Source: Malus domestica (lineage: Eukaryota; Streptophyta; Magnoliopsida; Rosales; Rosaceae). Taken from it: 64,000 bases of DNA. The position numbers and the translations under genes are program-made. This document shows, piece after piece, positions 34,892 through 45,102 of this stretch; the first letter of the stretch is position 1, and each line of letters starts with the position of its first letter. The stretch spans positions 25,349,501-25,413,500 of the forward strand of contig NC_091661.1 of the NCBI RefSeq assembly GCF_042453785.1, written 5' to 3'. A model generated the notes under the pieces. The model worked only from the letters and a program-made list of their open reading frames with translations, did no database searches and had not been told where the DNA came from.

Positions 34892-35936
34892 TGTAGACAT
34901 CGAAATTTCGGTAAATAAATGTTGACGGATAAATCAAAGTTTCAACGCTCATGTATTACATAAATTTTACACGTAGCGTGTGTTTAAACAAAAAATCGAA
35001 ATAGTTGGAAAAGTCATCAAACAGGACACGTGTCAACACCTGGCAGAAACGACTTATTTCATCTGGGATATTATATTCAAAATTAGGCCTTGGAAATTTC
35101 TATAAATAGAAGGCTAATTCATTCATTTAGGGGAACCAAAATCATTAGGCAAAATTCTTGAAGCTCTGAAACTCTGAAACTCCGAAGCTCTCAAGTATCT
35201 AGGTTCCCGAAGAATCAAGAAAGCTCTCTTCGATCTTCGATCTTCGTTCATCGTTCATCCTAAGATCAAGCCCCAACGGCCCTTTGGATCAACAATCATC
35301 CACCTTCAAAATCAAGCCCTGACGGCCCTTGAAGAAAGTGTTCTTCGTTTTTCGTTCTTCGTTCATCGTTCTTCCAAGATCAAGCCCCAACAGCCCTTTG
35401 GATCAACAATCTTCCACCAATTCAAGATCAAGCCCCGACGGCCCTTGAAGAAAGTGTTCTTCGTTCTTCGTTCATCGTTCTTCCAAAATCAAGCCTCGAC
35501 GGCCCTTGGATCAACAAACCACCGTTCTTCAAGATCAAGCCCAAAAGCCCTTGAAGATCCGTTCATCACTGTTCTTCAAGATTAAGCCCAAAAGCCCTTG
35601 AAGATCCGTTCATCACCGTTATTCAAGATCAAGCCTTAACGGCCCTTGAAGAAACACTCATCCTCAAGATCAAGCCCCAACGGCTCCTTGAAGATCCGCT
35701 CAAATCCACCTTCAAAGATTAAGCCCATGGCCCTTTGAAGAAACTTCCAACAGTTCATCCAAGATCAAGCCTCGACGACCCTTGGATCAACAAAACATCC
35801 ACAAATCAATACCTTACGGAGATCGAATCAGAGGATCAAAATAGAGAGAGATTGTAACCCTAAATCATCAAATACACAAATATTATTTTGTGCACGTTGT
35901 TCTTGTCTCTTTCGTTTCAGGAATTTTCCGTGTTCA
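34892..35936 (+). repeat. 5' LTR with internal minisatellite
   Basis: Starts TGTAGACATCG and ends CCGTGTTCA (TG...CA). The second half is built from variants of a 25-50-bp unit containing AAGATCAAGCC and CGGCCCTTGAAG or CGGCCCTTTGGATCAAC, arrayed between about 35255 and 35795. TATA-like TCTATAAATAGAAGG lies near 35098-35112, probably the element's own promoter. Confidence 0.9.
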
Positions 35937-36017
35937 CAAATTGGCACGCCCGGTGGGACAATCTCTACCTCTCATCTCTTTCTCCGTTCAAGAAATTCGA
36001 GCACACTTCCAAAATTA

Positions 36018-37925
36018 ATGGCATCAAGGAAGGCTCAAACTGTTCCCGCAACTGGCGCAAATAACAAGAGCGTCATCGTCGCAAGTGGTGTCCCTTTAGG
36101 CATCACGACTCGAAGCAAGGCAAGAGCTACTTCTGCCGCCTCTTTCACCTCTGCATCAACTCTGCCAAGGGAACAAGAGCACCTAAGGCACGAGCCTTTG
36201 ATCACCTTAGCCTCACCAAGGGGCGAAAATCCAAGGAAATACTCCGAATCCATGCTCTCCAATGCCGATTCGAGCGGCAGTTCAGCCATGCAAGTCATGA
36301 CCATTGGAGCAACTTCAATCGATGAGCAGCTGGCTCAAATGAATGAAGCAATCGCAAGGCTAACCCGAACTGTGGAAGAAAAAGACTTGCAAATCACTGC
36401 ACTCGTCAGCCGACTGGAGCCACAGGACGACGATAACCCTAACCCAGAAGAGGAGCCTCTAGTGGAGAATATCGATGTGAAGCCGCAGCCAGACCAAGCA
36501 GCGGCACTCATGGGATCTCTTTCTATCCAGCAACTGCAGGAGATGATCGCCAGCACCGTCAAGGCACAGTACGAAAGGAGCTCAAATACATCCGGGTTGT
36601 ACTCAAAGCCGTATTCAAAGAAGATCGACGCCTTAAGGATGCCGAAAGGTTATCAACCGCCAAAGTTCATGCAATTCGATGGAAAGGGAAACCCGAAACA
36701 GCACGCGGCCCACTTTGTTGAAACTTGCAACAACGCAGGGACCGAAGGGGACTACCTCGCCAAGCAGTTTGTGCACTCGCTGAAAGGAAACGCCTTTGAG
36801 TGGTACACGGACCTAGAGCCTGAGTCCATCAACAGCTGGGAGTAATTGGAGCGGGAATTCCTCAACCGCTTCTACAGCACCCGCCGCACTGTGAGCATGC
36901 TAGAGCTAACGAGCACAAAGCAGTGGAAGGACGAACCAGTCATTGACTACATCAATAGATGGCGCACTCTAAGCCTCGATTGTAAAGACAGGCTCTCGGA
37001 AACCTCTTCAATCGAGATGTGCATCCAAGGCATGCAATGGGGTTTGCAATACATCATTCAAGGCATTAAACCACGGACCTTCGAGGAATTGGCCACTCGC
37101 GCCCATGACATGGAGTTAAGCATCGCCTATCATGGGAAGAAGGAACCGATCGCCGACTACAAGAACGACAAAGTTCTTAAGACAAAGGTGGAGAAGGCTG
37201 CATGGAAACCCACCAAGGAAGCGATGACGGTCAACACATCTCCCGTCAAAATCTCCACACGAGGCAAGGCGATTCAAATCGAAGCTTTTCGTGATCAAGA
37301 GATGCGTAGACGCACTTTGAAGGAGCTTGAGGAGAAGACTTATCCATTCCCCGACTCTGATGTGGTTGCCATGCTGGATGACCTGTTGGACAAAAAGGTG
37401 ATCGGTTTGCCTAAGTGCAGATGGCCGGAAAAGATGAATCGTACCGACAATCCAAGGTACTGTAAATTCCACCGCTTCATCAGTCATCCGACAGAAAAAT
37501 GCTTCGTGCTGAAAGATCTCATCATGAAGCTGGCTCAGAAAGGAATCATCGAGCTAGATCTTGACGATGTGGTGAAGTCAAACTATACCACCATCACTTC
37601 TGGCTCTTCTGACTCAAGGTTTTTACCTCAACCGTTGGGGGCATCCTCCAAGACAAGCAAAGTTGAAGGATGGACTCAAGTCACTCCTAAGAAATTGCAC
37701 AAGAAGTGTATGTCTCCTCCACAAGTCCGCCAATCGGAAAGGGGGCAAAACAGCTCTTGTCAACCTTCAAAGCAACGTGAACGGGTTGAAGATGATGAAA
37801 ATTTGACACATAGGTCGTCCATCCCCATCACGATGCACGATTTCTTTCCTGAAGACTTCTTCAATCACTCGGTCAAGACTCATTGCTATGAAAATTGCAA
37901 GGAAAGCCTCTACAGGATCGTTTGA
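36018..37925 (+). pseudogene. gag region of the LTR element (fossil)
   Basis: Encodes a Ty3/Gypsy-type Gag with a retrotransposon_gag domain (blocks FDGKGNPKQH, FVHSLKGNAFEWYTDL, FLNRFYSTRR) and a C-terminal Cys/His-containing block (YCKFHRFISHPTEKCF) typical of the plant Tat/Ogre-like lineage. An N-terminal coiled-coil segment (about 36330-36420) precedes it. No pol follows. Confidence 0.8.
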
Positions 37926-38567
37926 CAAATTCACAAAGCTCCTTGTCCACAAGAGCCTAAACTGCAGGACACCCAAGCTCCTGGTTTGCACGAGCATAAA
38001 AGGCAACATCAACGCTCCTGGTCTGCACGAGCATAAAAGGCAACACCAACGCTCCTTGCCTGCATGAGCTGAAACTGCAAACGGCACAAAAAAAGAAAAT
38101 ACCAAAAAAAAATATATGTATGTATTTGAACTACGTTACGACTTGATCTCTTCTTTGGAGGGGTACGTAGTCAGCTCGAATGTTCAAAATTTTCGAGTTC
38201 AGTCACATCAAATTAAAAAGAATCAATGTTTTATTAAAGAAGGTCAATTTTATTACAAATTTATTTTGTTAAGAAAATTTGCAATTTTCTTTGTAAAAAA
38301 TTAAATTACACTTTCTTCGAAAAAAAAACAAAAAAAATAAAAAAATAAAAAAAAATAAAAATAAAATCAGAAGATGGAAGCTTTTCTCCGCACTCGGCCT
38401 ACTGGCCTGCGATGCCAGGATCCATGCCAGCAAAACCCTAATCACCATAACCACGTGGCGGTGGAAAAGCAAAACAACATCAAACACAAGAAATACAAGC
38501 AGCCGAGATCTCAGGTGGGAGGCGGAGGAGAAGGAGCATCATTAGTCATTTTCGAAGCTCGAGCACC

Positions 38568-39230
38568 ATGGATGCCAAGTCCGTGTATTCCTCATCGAGT
38601 TCAGGGTTTCGAACACCTCCTCCTTATAGCCACACACATATTTCATTTGCTGCCAGCACGAAGGCTTCAACCCAATCTCAAGGGTTACGGCCTGCCAGTA
38701 GCAATCAGTCTTCATCTCCTCCGGTAATGGTCGGTTCACCCACAACCACAACCTCATCAATGGCTAAGAGTGCTGGTGGAAGCCCCAGGATAACTAGTTC
38801 GACTTCCACAGGAAATAAAGCTGGCCAAGTATCGTCTTTGTTATCTCAGCAGGCCAAGAACTCACCAACAGTGCCCAGTCAGAAGTCGTCTCCTGTTGGC
38901 GGGAGGAATGTCCCTTCGATCATAGGCCCACTCCACCACAACAATGTTTTTTGGGCCAACAATGGTTTCGACATCGCCGTCAGGCTCTTGGAGCCCATCA
39001 AGCAAAGGGTCTCTTCCTCTCTTCCGCCTGCAACAGCAAGAACCACGCCCAAGTCTCCATGGCTTCTCCCAGAGAGAGCACGACATCACCTTCTTCAACC
39101 CTTTAACCTTTATCGTCGGCCCCAACGACGACGGCAAAATCATCCTTTCCCGCAGCACCCGCTACATCTCATGCGTCCCACCGGTGCTCTTACTCTTCCA
39201 AATCCTCGTAAGTAGCCACGATGTCCACAC
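38568..39230 (+). other. Ser-rich and other host-like segments inside the LTR element
   Basis: An open stretch of Ser/Thr/Pro-rich sequence (for example QQAKNSPTVPSQKSSPVGGR at about 38848-38907) looks like a piece of a plant nuclear regulatory protein; I think of the C-terminal part of TIME FOR COFFEE-like proteins but am unsure. At about 39080-39140 another frame reads ITFFNPLTFIVGPNDDGK, resembling the RAD50 N-terminal region; this is weak. Both differ in style from the gag and from retroelement proteins. Confidence 0.35.
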
Positions 39231-39415
39231 TTCCAAGATTCAATCGCAGACCTCCCTCTTCACATCTACTGCTTCGAAAACATCTCCCAATTCATGGAAC
39301 TGCCCCTGCTTGATCAACGGCAACAACGGCGACACCTTCACTTACGCCGACGTCGAGCTCGCCTCCCGCAAGGTCGCCTCGGGGCACCACAAAATCGGCA
39401 TTCACCAAATTGACG
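39231..39415 (+). pseudogene. Fragment of a 4-coumarate:CoA ligase (4CL) N-terminus, captured
   Basis: Reads LPLHIYCFENISQF, then in another frame CLINGNNGDTFTYADVELAS and RKVASGHHKIGIHQ, close to the N-terminal region of plant 4CL, a phenylpropanoid enzyme. It sits between the Ser-rich piece and the acyl-activating enzyme piece, inside the LTR element. Only about 60 residues' worth is present. Confidence 0.6.
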
Positions 39416-40400
39416 TCAGCAAACTCATCTCCTCTAACACCCTTGGACTTTCTGGAAAGAGCAGCCGTCGTCTACGGCGACTGCCCGTCCGTTATATACG
39501 GAGACACCACCTACACTTGGACACAGACCCATCGTCGATGTCTCCGCGTGGCTTCCTCTATATCATCCCTTGGTATCAAGACAGGCAACGTGGTGTCTGT
39601 TCTTTCCCCAAACATCCCAGCCATGTACAAGCTCCATTTCGCCGTACCCATGTCTGGCGCCATCCTCAACAACATCAACACCCGCCTGGACAGGCGCGCC
39701 GTCATGCGCAGCACCACTCGATGACTTCCTTTGCACGTACGTGGACCTCGTGGACAGGGGCGACGAGGGGTTCGAGTGGGTCTCGCCGTCAAACGAGTGG
39801 GTTCCGATGACGCTGAACTACACATCGGGGACCACATCGTCTCCCAAGGGAGTCGTTCACTCTCACAGAGGCGTCTTCATCATCGCCGTCGATTCCCTGA
39901 TCGACTGGGGTGTACCCAAACAGCCGGTGTACCTATAGACCCTACCGATGTTCCACACTAACGGGTGGAGCTACCCCTACGAAATGGCAGCCGTCGATGG
40001 GACCAACATCTGCATCCGTAAGTTCGACGCCCAAATAATCTATTCCATGATCAAACGATAGCGAGTTACCCACATGTGCGGTGCGCCGGTGGTGCTGAAC
40101 ATGCTCACAAACGTCCCGTCCGGAACCGAAAAGCTCGAGTACCCGGTTCACACCCTGACCACCGGAGCTCCGCTGCCGGTTCCAGTTCTGTTCCGGACCG
40201 AGTCCCTGGGTTCGTGGTGAGTCACGGTTATGGGTTGACCGAAACAGCGGGGCTGGTGGTATCGTGCGCGTAGAAGAGGAAGTGGAATTTGTTGCCGGCG
40301 ACTGAGAGAGCGAGGCTGAAGTCGAAGCAAATAGTGAGGACAGTCGTGCTCCCTGAAGCTTGCAGGACAATGAAGTTCGTGGCTGGGCTTTTGACGTCGA
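39416..40400 (+). pseudogene. Fragment of an acyl-activating enzyme (AAE/benzoate-CoA-ligase-like) gene, captured
   Basis: Segments match peroxisomal acyl-activating enzymes of the ANL superfamily in order: ANSSPLTPLDFLERAAVVYG, FAVPMSGAILNNINTRLD, LNYTSGTTSSPKGVVHSHRG (the AMP-binding P-loop motif), PMFHTNGW, THMCGAPVVLNML, HGYGLTETAG and WNLLPATERARLK. It breaks off before the C-terminal subdomain and is broken several times. Exon boundaries seem to have been lost, suggesting capture from spliced RNA, but I cannot prove that. Confidence 0.75.
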
Positions 40401-40649
40401 TGTTGATTGACGGATGATAGAGCTCTTGATGGGCAGAGATCTTCGGCGAGGCTCTCGTTGGGTAGAGTGTAGCTCGTTGGGGGAGTAGGGTGTCTTGAGA
40501 GATTCCCTCGAGCTCGTCACTATGACAACCCTAGTAGCAAAGAACTTCAACGACCGCCGTCAAACGACTAGCCGGTCGTGAAGCTCGAAGCACCATCTTT
40601 GCGCCCTCCTTGCTCCGCTCCCTGCAAAATTCCCCATCCCGTCATCCAA

Positions 40650-41085
40650 ATTTATACAAAAAAAATAAATAATAAAAAAAATATATGGTGGAACACTGCA
40701 CCATGATTAAAGAAAAATAAAATAAAATAAAATAAAATAAAACAATAAAATAATAAAAATGCATGGTGCGTCTGGCACCATATGAAAAAAAAGAATAGTG
40801 GGTGCATGATTACAAAATAAAAAAAATAAAAATAAATAAATAAATAAATAAAAAATAAATAAAAAATAATAATAATAAAAAAAAAATGATGATGGTGCAT
40901 CTGGCACCATGTGACAAAAGAAAGAAAAAAAAAAAAAGTGGTGGTGCATCTGGCACCATGAGAAACATATGAATATATATAAAGCATTTAGTAAAGCCCA
41001 TCTTTTATTTATTTGTGTAAAAAAATTTTTACATAAATTCGCATTCCACATGCCATAAAAAAAAAAAAAAAAAAAAAAAGACAAA
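40650..41085. repeat. A-rich block with repeated short palindromes
   Basis: AAAT/AAAAT microsatellite sequence is punctuated by near-palindromic units such as ATGGTGCATCTGGCACCAT (about 40890-40910 and 40940-40960) and ATGGTGCGTCTGGCACCAT (about 40760-40780), about four or five in all. The F/Y-rich frames on the other strand are artefacts of the A/T composition. Confidence 0.8.
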
Positions 41086-41107
41086 TCAAATTTACAAGAG
41101 GGGATTT

Positions 41108-41758
41108 TCAAGGTTGATCAGATGGCGCCTCAGTACTCGGCGGAACCCCAGGAGAAGGAGGCACCGAATGTTGATCATTTGAGGCTTCATTACGCAGTAC
41201 AGCCCCAGAAGACGAAGGTAAATGCTGCTGGAACAAACCCACAAACCTCTGATGATCAAGTAAAATCTGACCATCAGATTCCTGCATCTGGTTAATCTTC
41301 CTCTTCATGTTTGTCGCATAGCTATGTGCGAGCTTATGCAACTGTTTATTCTCCTGCTTGAGCCCTCTAATCTCCTGTTTGAGACTCATCACTTCCGCCG
41401 CCAATGATTCAACTTGACGGGTTCGAGCAAATAGGCGTTGGGCCATATTAGACACAGAACTTGCACACTGCACACTGAGAGCCAGATAATCCTTAACAGC
41501 CAACTCATCAGACCGTTTGGAAAGTAGTCTGTTATCTCTGGGAGTGACAAGGTTTCGGGCCACCACCGCAGCGGTCATATCATTCTTCACCACCGAATCC
41601 CCAACGGTAAGAGGACCAGTAGGGGATATGAAGGATGGGCGCCATATGTTGTCTGGAGAAGGCGGGACTGCCTCTTCACCAAGGTTCAAGTCAAAACGAC
41701 GGTCGGAGGGTCCAGATATTTTCAAAGTGTTGAAGAAAGAAGAGATCGGACAAATCAA
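41108..41758 (-). other. Antisense ORF with coiled coil, in 3' part of LTR element
   Basis: An open frame of 216 codons on the strand opposite to gag. The middle (about residues 105-155) is a heptad-patterned coiled coil (RLFARTRQVESLAAEVMSL then KQEIRGLKQENKQLHKL). The N-terminal part has DLNLGEEAVPPSP and WRPSFISPTGPLTVGDSVV; the C-terminus is Pro/Ser-rich. I recall near-identical hypothetical proteins repeated many times in apple and pear annotations. Antisense ORFs at this place are known in some large plant Gypsy elements (Tat/Ogre/Retand relatives); function is unknown. The call is the ORF only, not evidence of expression. Confidence 0.6.
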
Positions 41759-43200
41759 GATCTTAGAAGTGCAAGAAGGGAGTTTTCACAAGCGAAAATT
41801 CAAGTGTGCTTTGAAACAAACAACGTGCCTCTATAAAAAATCAGCACTCGACGGGATTTCAGAGATCGAAGAGGCGAGCTCAGAATTCGAAGAGGCCATT
41901 CAAAAATCGAAGAGGCAAGCTCAGAAATCGGAGAAGCATCTTGCTTTTCCAGACGCGTCGGCACCCATCACACGCAAACTCAGCTTTGCGAAAATCACGG
42001 GCAATTTGTCGAAGCGCCGATCCTAGATATCGAAGAGGCGCCAGTCTTTTTCAGCCTCGTCAACACCTGTCATATGCACACTCAACTTTGCGCAAATCAC
42101 GAGCAATTTGTCGAAGATTTTCGGTGAAGGAGAAAGCACGTGAAGTTTACTGTTCAATCATCCAACGGTTGCCGACAAGAGTGAAAGAACAGTACCGGTT
42201 ATTAATCCATATAAATGTCCACCTTTACCCTACATAGCAAGGCAGACATACAGAACATTTCTTCATCTCCGAGAATGCCTTCCCAACAAAGCCTCTCGAG
42301 TCACCCAGTGTTCCTTATTCCTTGGGGTACCTCTGTAAGCCAATGACTCCAAAGCAAAAATATCTCATATCACCAGGGTAGAAAGCAAGAGTATCTCATA
42401 TCATGTGTTCTCTCTGTCCTTTCTTTTGTCCTTGTTCTTACTTACAAAGACAAGGATAAAGAAAACAATATGCCGGAACCTCCACTCAAACTCGGGTAAG
42501 GAACCGACCGCTTGGAACCCTTCCCTGATTGCTTACCTAGCACTGCTCTCGAGTACTCATTTCCCATTGCTGCTGTACTTCCAAAGAAGCTGCCACATCT
42601 GCCTGAAGAAACAAGCAGAGAAGAATGCAGCATGCACAGTCAACTCAGCAGAAGGAGTCTGAGATGAGGAACTCGAGAAGATGCCACATCTGCCTGAGGA
42701 ACAGATAAAGGAAATGAAAATAATACCTTGAAACATGTGGAGACAAGTGCAACCAAGCACGTGCTTATTCATTCGCTACTTCTTCAAAATCAAAAGTATC
42801 TCATATAATCAGGGTTGCAATCATTCTGGACGGTGAATTCGTTTTGACCCTCAAATTCTTGGGTCGACTTGCTAGGCGTTGTGGGCTGCACGTGCCGATT
42901 CACCACCCTTGAATCGAATCCTTAAAGATCAAGTCACCAACTGGAAGAAGAGCCCATCAATCTTGAAGATCATACCGTTGACCAAACTGCTCAGGTGTGA
43001 ATTAGAAAGATTGAACAAAGAAACAGGCTGTCACATTTACCTCGTGCTTGCTTGCCATGTGTTCAAATCAACCTTCGAGATCAAGCCTCAAAGGCCCTTG
43101 AAGAAGCTTCCAGCCAAAGTTCAAGATCAAGCCTCAACGACCCTTGAAGAAATCACAAGTCCGATTCAAGATCAAGTGTCTACCACCCTTGAATCAAATC

Positions 43201-43352
43201 CAGTTCAAGAATAAGCTGTGGAAAGTCAACAATTGGAGGAAACCAGAAAATCCTCCAACCCAGTTCAAGAATAAGCTGTGGAAAGTCAACAATTGGAGGA
43301 ATCCAGAAAGTCCTCCAATCCAGTTCAAGATCAAAGCTGTGGAAAGTCAACA
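43201..43352. repeat. 60-bp tandem repeat, about 2.5 copies
   Basis: Units start at 43201, 43261 and 43321 with CAGTTCAAGA and share GCTGTGGAAAGTCAAC and TTGGAGGAA. It lies in the spacer before the 3' LTR and shares the TTCAAGATCAAGCC-type core with the LTR minisatellite. Confidence 0.9.
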
Positions 43353-43643
43353 AGTGCAACAAAATACGTGCCGATTCATCCACTACCAAAGCCAAAAATC
43401 ATCTACCACATGAAGTTCCTTGTGGTCCAATTTCAACTTTCAAGATCAAGCCTCGACGGCCGTTGAAGAAATTTCAAACAAAAGTTCAAGAACAAGCCTC
43501 AACGGCCCTTGAAGAAAGCTCCAGCCCCATTCAAGATCAAGCCTCGATGGCCCTTGGATTGACATCTACATTAAGTGACTTCAAAACGCATCTCCTACAC
43601 GCGACAAGCACATGTATACGACGCGTCTTGAAGTGGGGGCATT

Positions 43644-44681
43644 TGTAGACATCGAAATTTCGGTAAATAAATGTTGACCAATAAATCAAAGTTTCAACGC
43701 TCATATATTACATAAATTTTACACGTAGCGTGTGTCTAAACAAAAAATCGAAATAGTTGGAAAAGTCATCAAACAGGACACGTGTCAACACCTGGCAGAA
43801 ACGACTTATTTCATCTGGGATATTATATTCAAAATTAGGCCTTGGAAATTTCTATAAATAGAAGGCTAATTCATTCATTTAGGGGAACCAAAATCATTAG
43901 GAAAAATTATTGAAGCTCTGAAACTCTGAAACTTCGAAGCTCTCAAGTATCCAGGTTCCCGAAGAATCAAGAAAGCTCTCTTCGATCTTCGATCTTCGTT
44001 CATCGTTCATCCTAAGATCAAGCCCCAACGGCCATTTGGATCAACAATCATCCACCTTCAAGATCAAGCCCTAACGGCCCTTGAAGAAAGTGTTCTTCGT
44101 TCTTCGTTCATCGTTCTTCCAAGATCAAGCCCCAACGGCCCTTTGGATCAACAATCTTCCACCAATTCAAGATCAAGCCCCGACGGCCCTTGAAGAAAGT
44201 GTTATTCGTTCTTCGTTCATCGTTCTTCCAAAATCAAGCCTTGACGGCCCTTGGATCAACAAGCCACCGTTCTTCAAGATCAAGCCCAAAAGCCCTTGAA
44301 GATCCGTTTATCACTGTTCTTCAAGATTAAGCCCAAAAGCCCTTGAAGATCCGTTCATCACCGTTATTCAAGATCAAGCCTTAACGGCCCTTGAAGAAAC
44401 ACTCATCCTCAAGATCAAGCCCCAACGGCTCCTTGAAGATCCGCTCAAATCCACCTTCAAAGATCAAGCCCACGGCCATTTGAAGAAACTTCCAACAGTT
44501 CATCCAAGATCAAGCCTCGACGGCCCTTGGATCAACAAAACATCCACAAATCAATACCTTACGGAGATCGAATCAGAGGATCAAAATAGAGAGAGATTGT
44601 AACCCTAAATCATCAAATACACAAATATTATTTTGTGCACGTTGTTCTTGTCTCTTTCGTTTCAGGAATTTTCCGTGTTCA
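43644..44681 (+). repeat. 3' LTR
   Basis: Same as the 5' LTR with about 2-3% differences and a few small length changes in the minisatellite. Ends CCGTGTTCA at 44681, directly followed by the right copy of the 420-bp duplication. Confidence 0.9.
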
Positions 44682-45102
44682 TGGAAAATGACTAGCATCC
44701 TGTAAAGTCTACCTTTTTACTGCCCAATTTGGAACTTTAACAAAAAAATTTCGGTACTATTCATTTTAATAAAAAATCACATTTTTACATTAAAAAGTCA
44801 ATCCTGATATTATTCATTTTACATTTTATTTTGTCATTATCGTTAAAACTCAAAAATTTCAAGCTATTTTCATTAGTTTTCTTATAAAAATAATGTATAA
44901 AAACCAATAACATGCAAAGAATAAAAAAAAAAAAATAATGACACAATTATTCGTAAAAATGAAGAGAGTTATCATTTTATTAGTACAAGATAATTGAAAA
45001 CGAAAATGATGTTTCAAATTAATGATCACAATAGGTCAAATATATTATAATTACAAATTTCGAATTGCATAATATGTTGTGCCCAAGATTGCTAAACCTA
45101 AT
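44682..45102. repeat. Right copy of the ~420-bp direct duplication
   Basis: Matches 34472-34891 over its full length with about ten differences, then diverges: after CCTAAT the right side continues CCATACCCAACCC while the left side enters the LTR. The family B MITE inside (about 44733-44888) is therefore also duplicated. Confidence 0.92.

Larger units (their letters stand above)
34892..44681 (+). mobile_element. Non-autonomous Ty3/Gypsy-like LTR element, 9.8 kb, with captured host sequence
   Basis: Fossil LTR element: 5' LTR 34892-35936, primer-binding region just after it (TTGGCACGCCCGGTGGGAC from about 35941), gag region 36018-37925, host-gene-derived segments about 38568-40400, A-rich repeat block 40650-41085, antisense ORF 41108-41758, spacer with 60-bp repeats, polypurine tract (AAGTGGGGGC near 43631-43640) and 3' LTR 43644-44681. 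No protease, reverse transcriptase or integrase is seen, so it depended on another element. LTR identity by eye is about 97-98%, implying an age near one million years. The gag region is broken at least once. Confidence 0.9.

Noticed and set aside
35255-35800. Regular repeats that superficially resemble a CRISPR array
   Set aside because: Units and spacers are both repeated and degenerate, and the array is part of an LTR in plant nuclear DNA; it is a minisatellite.
38944-39810. 288-codon frame overlapping the captured ligase pieces
   Set aside because: Mostly in the wrong frame relative to the 4CL and AAE matches; only its short 4CL-like part is meaningful.
40652-41111. Phe/Tyr-rich frames on the minus strand
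   Set aside because: Translation of A/T microsatellite sequence; no real protein signal.
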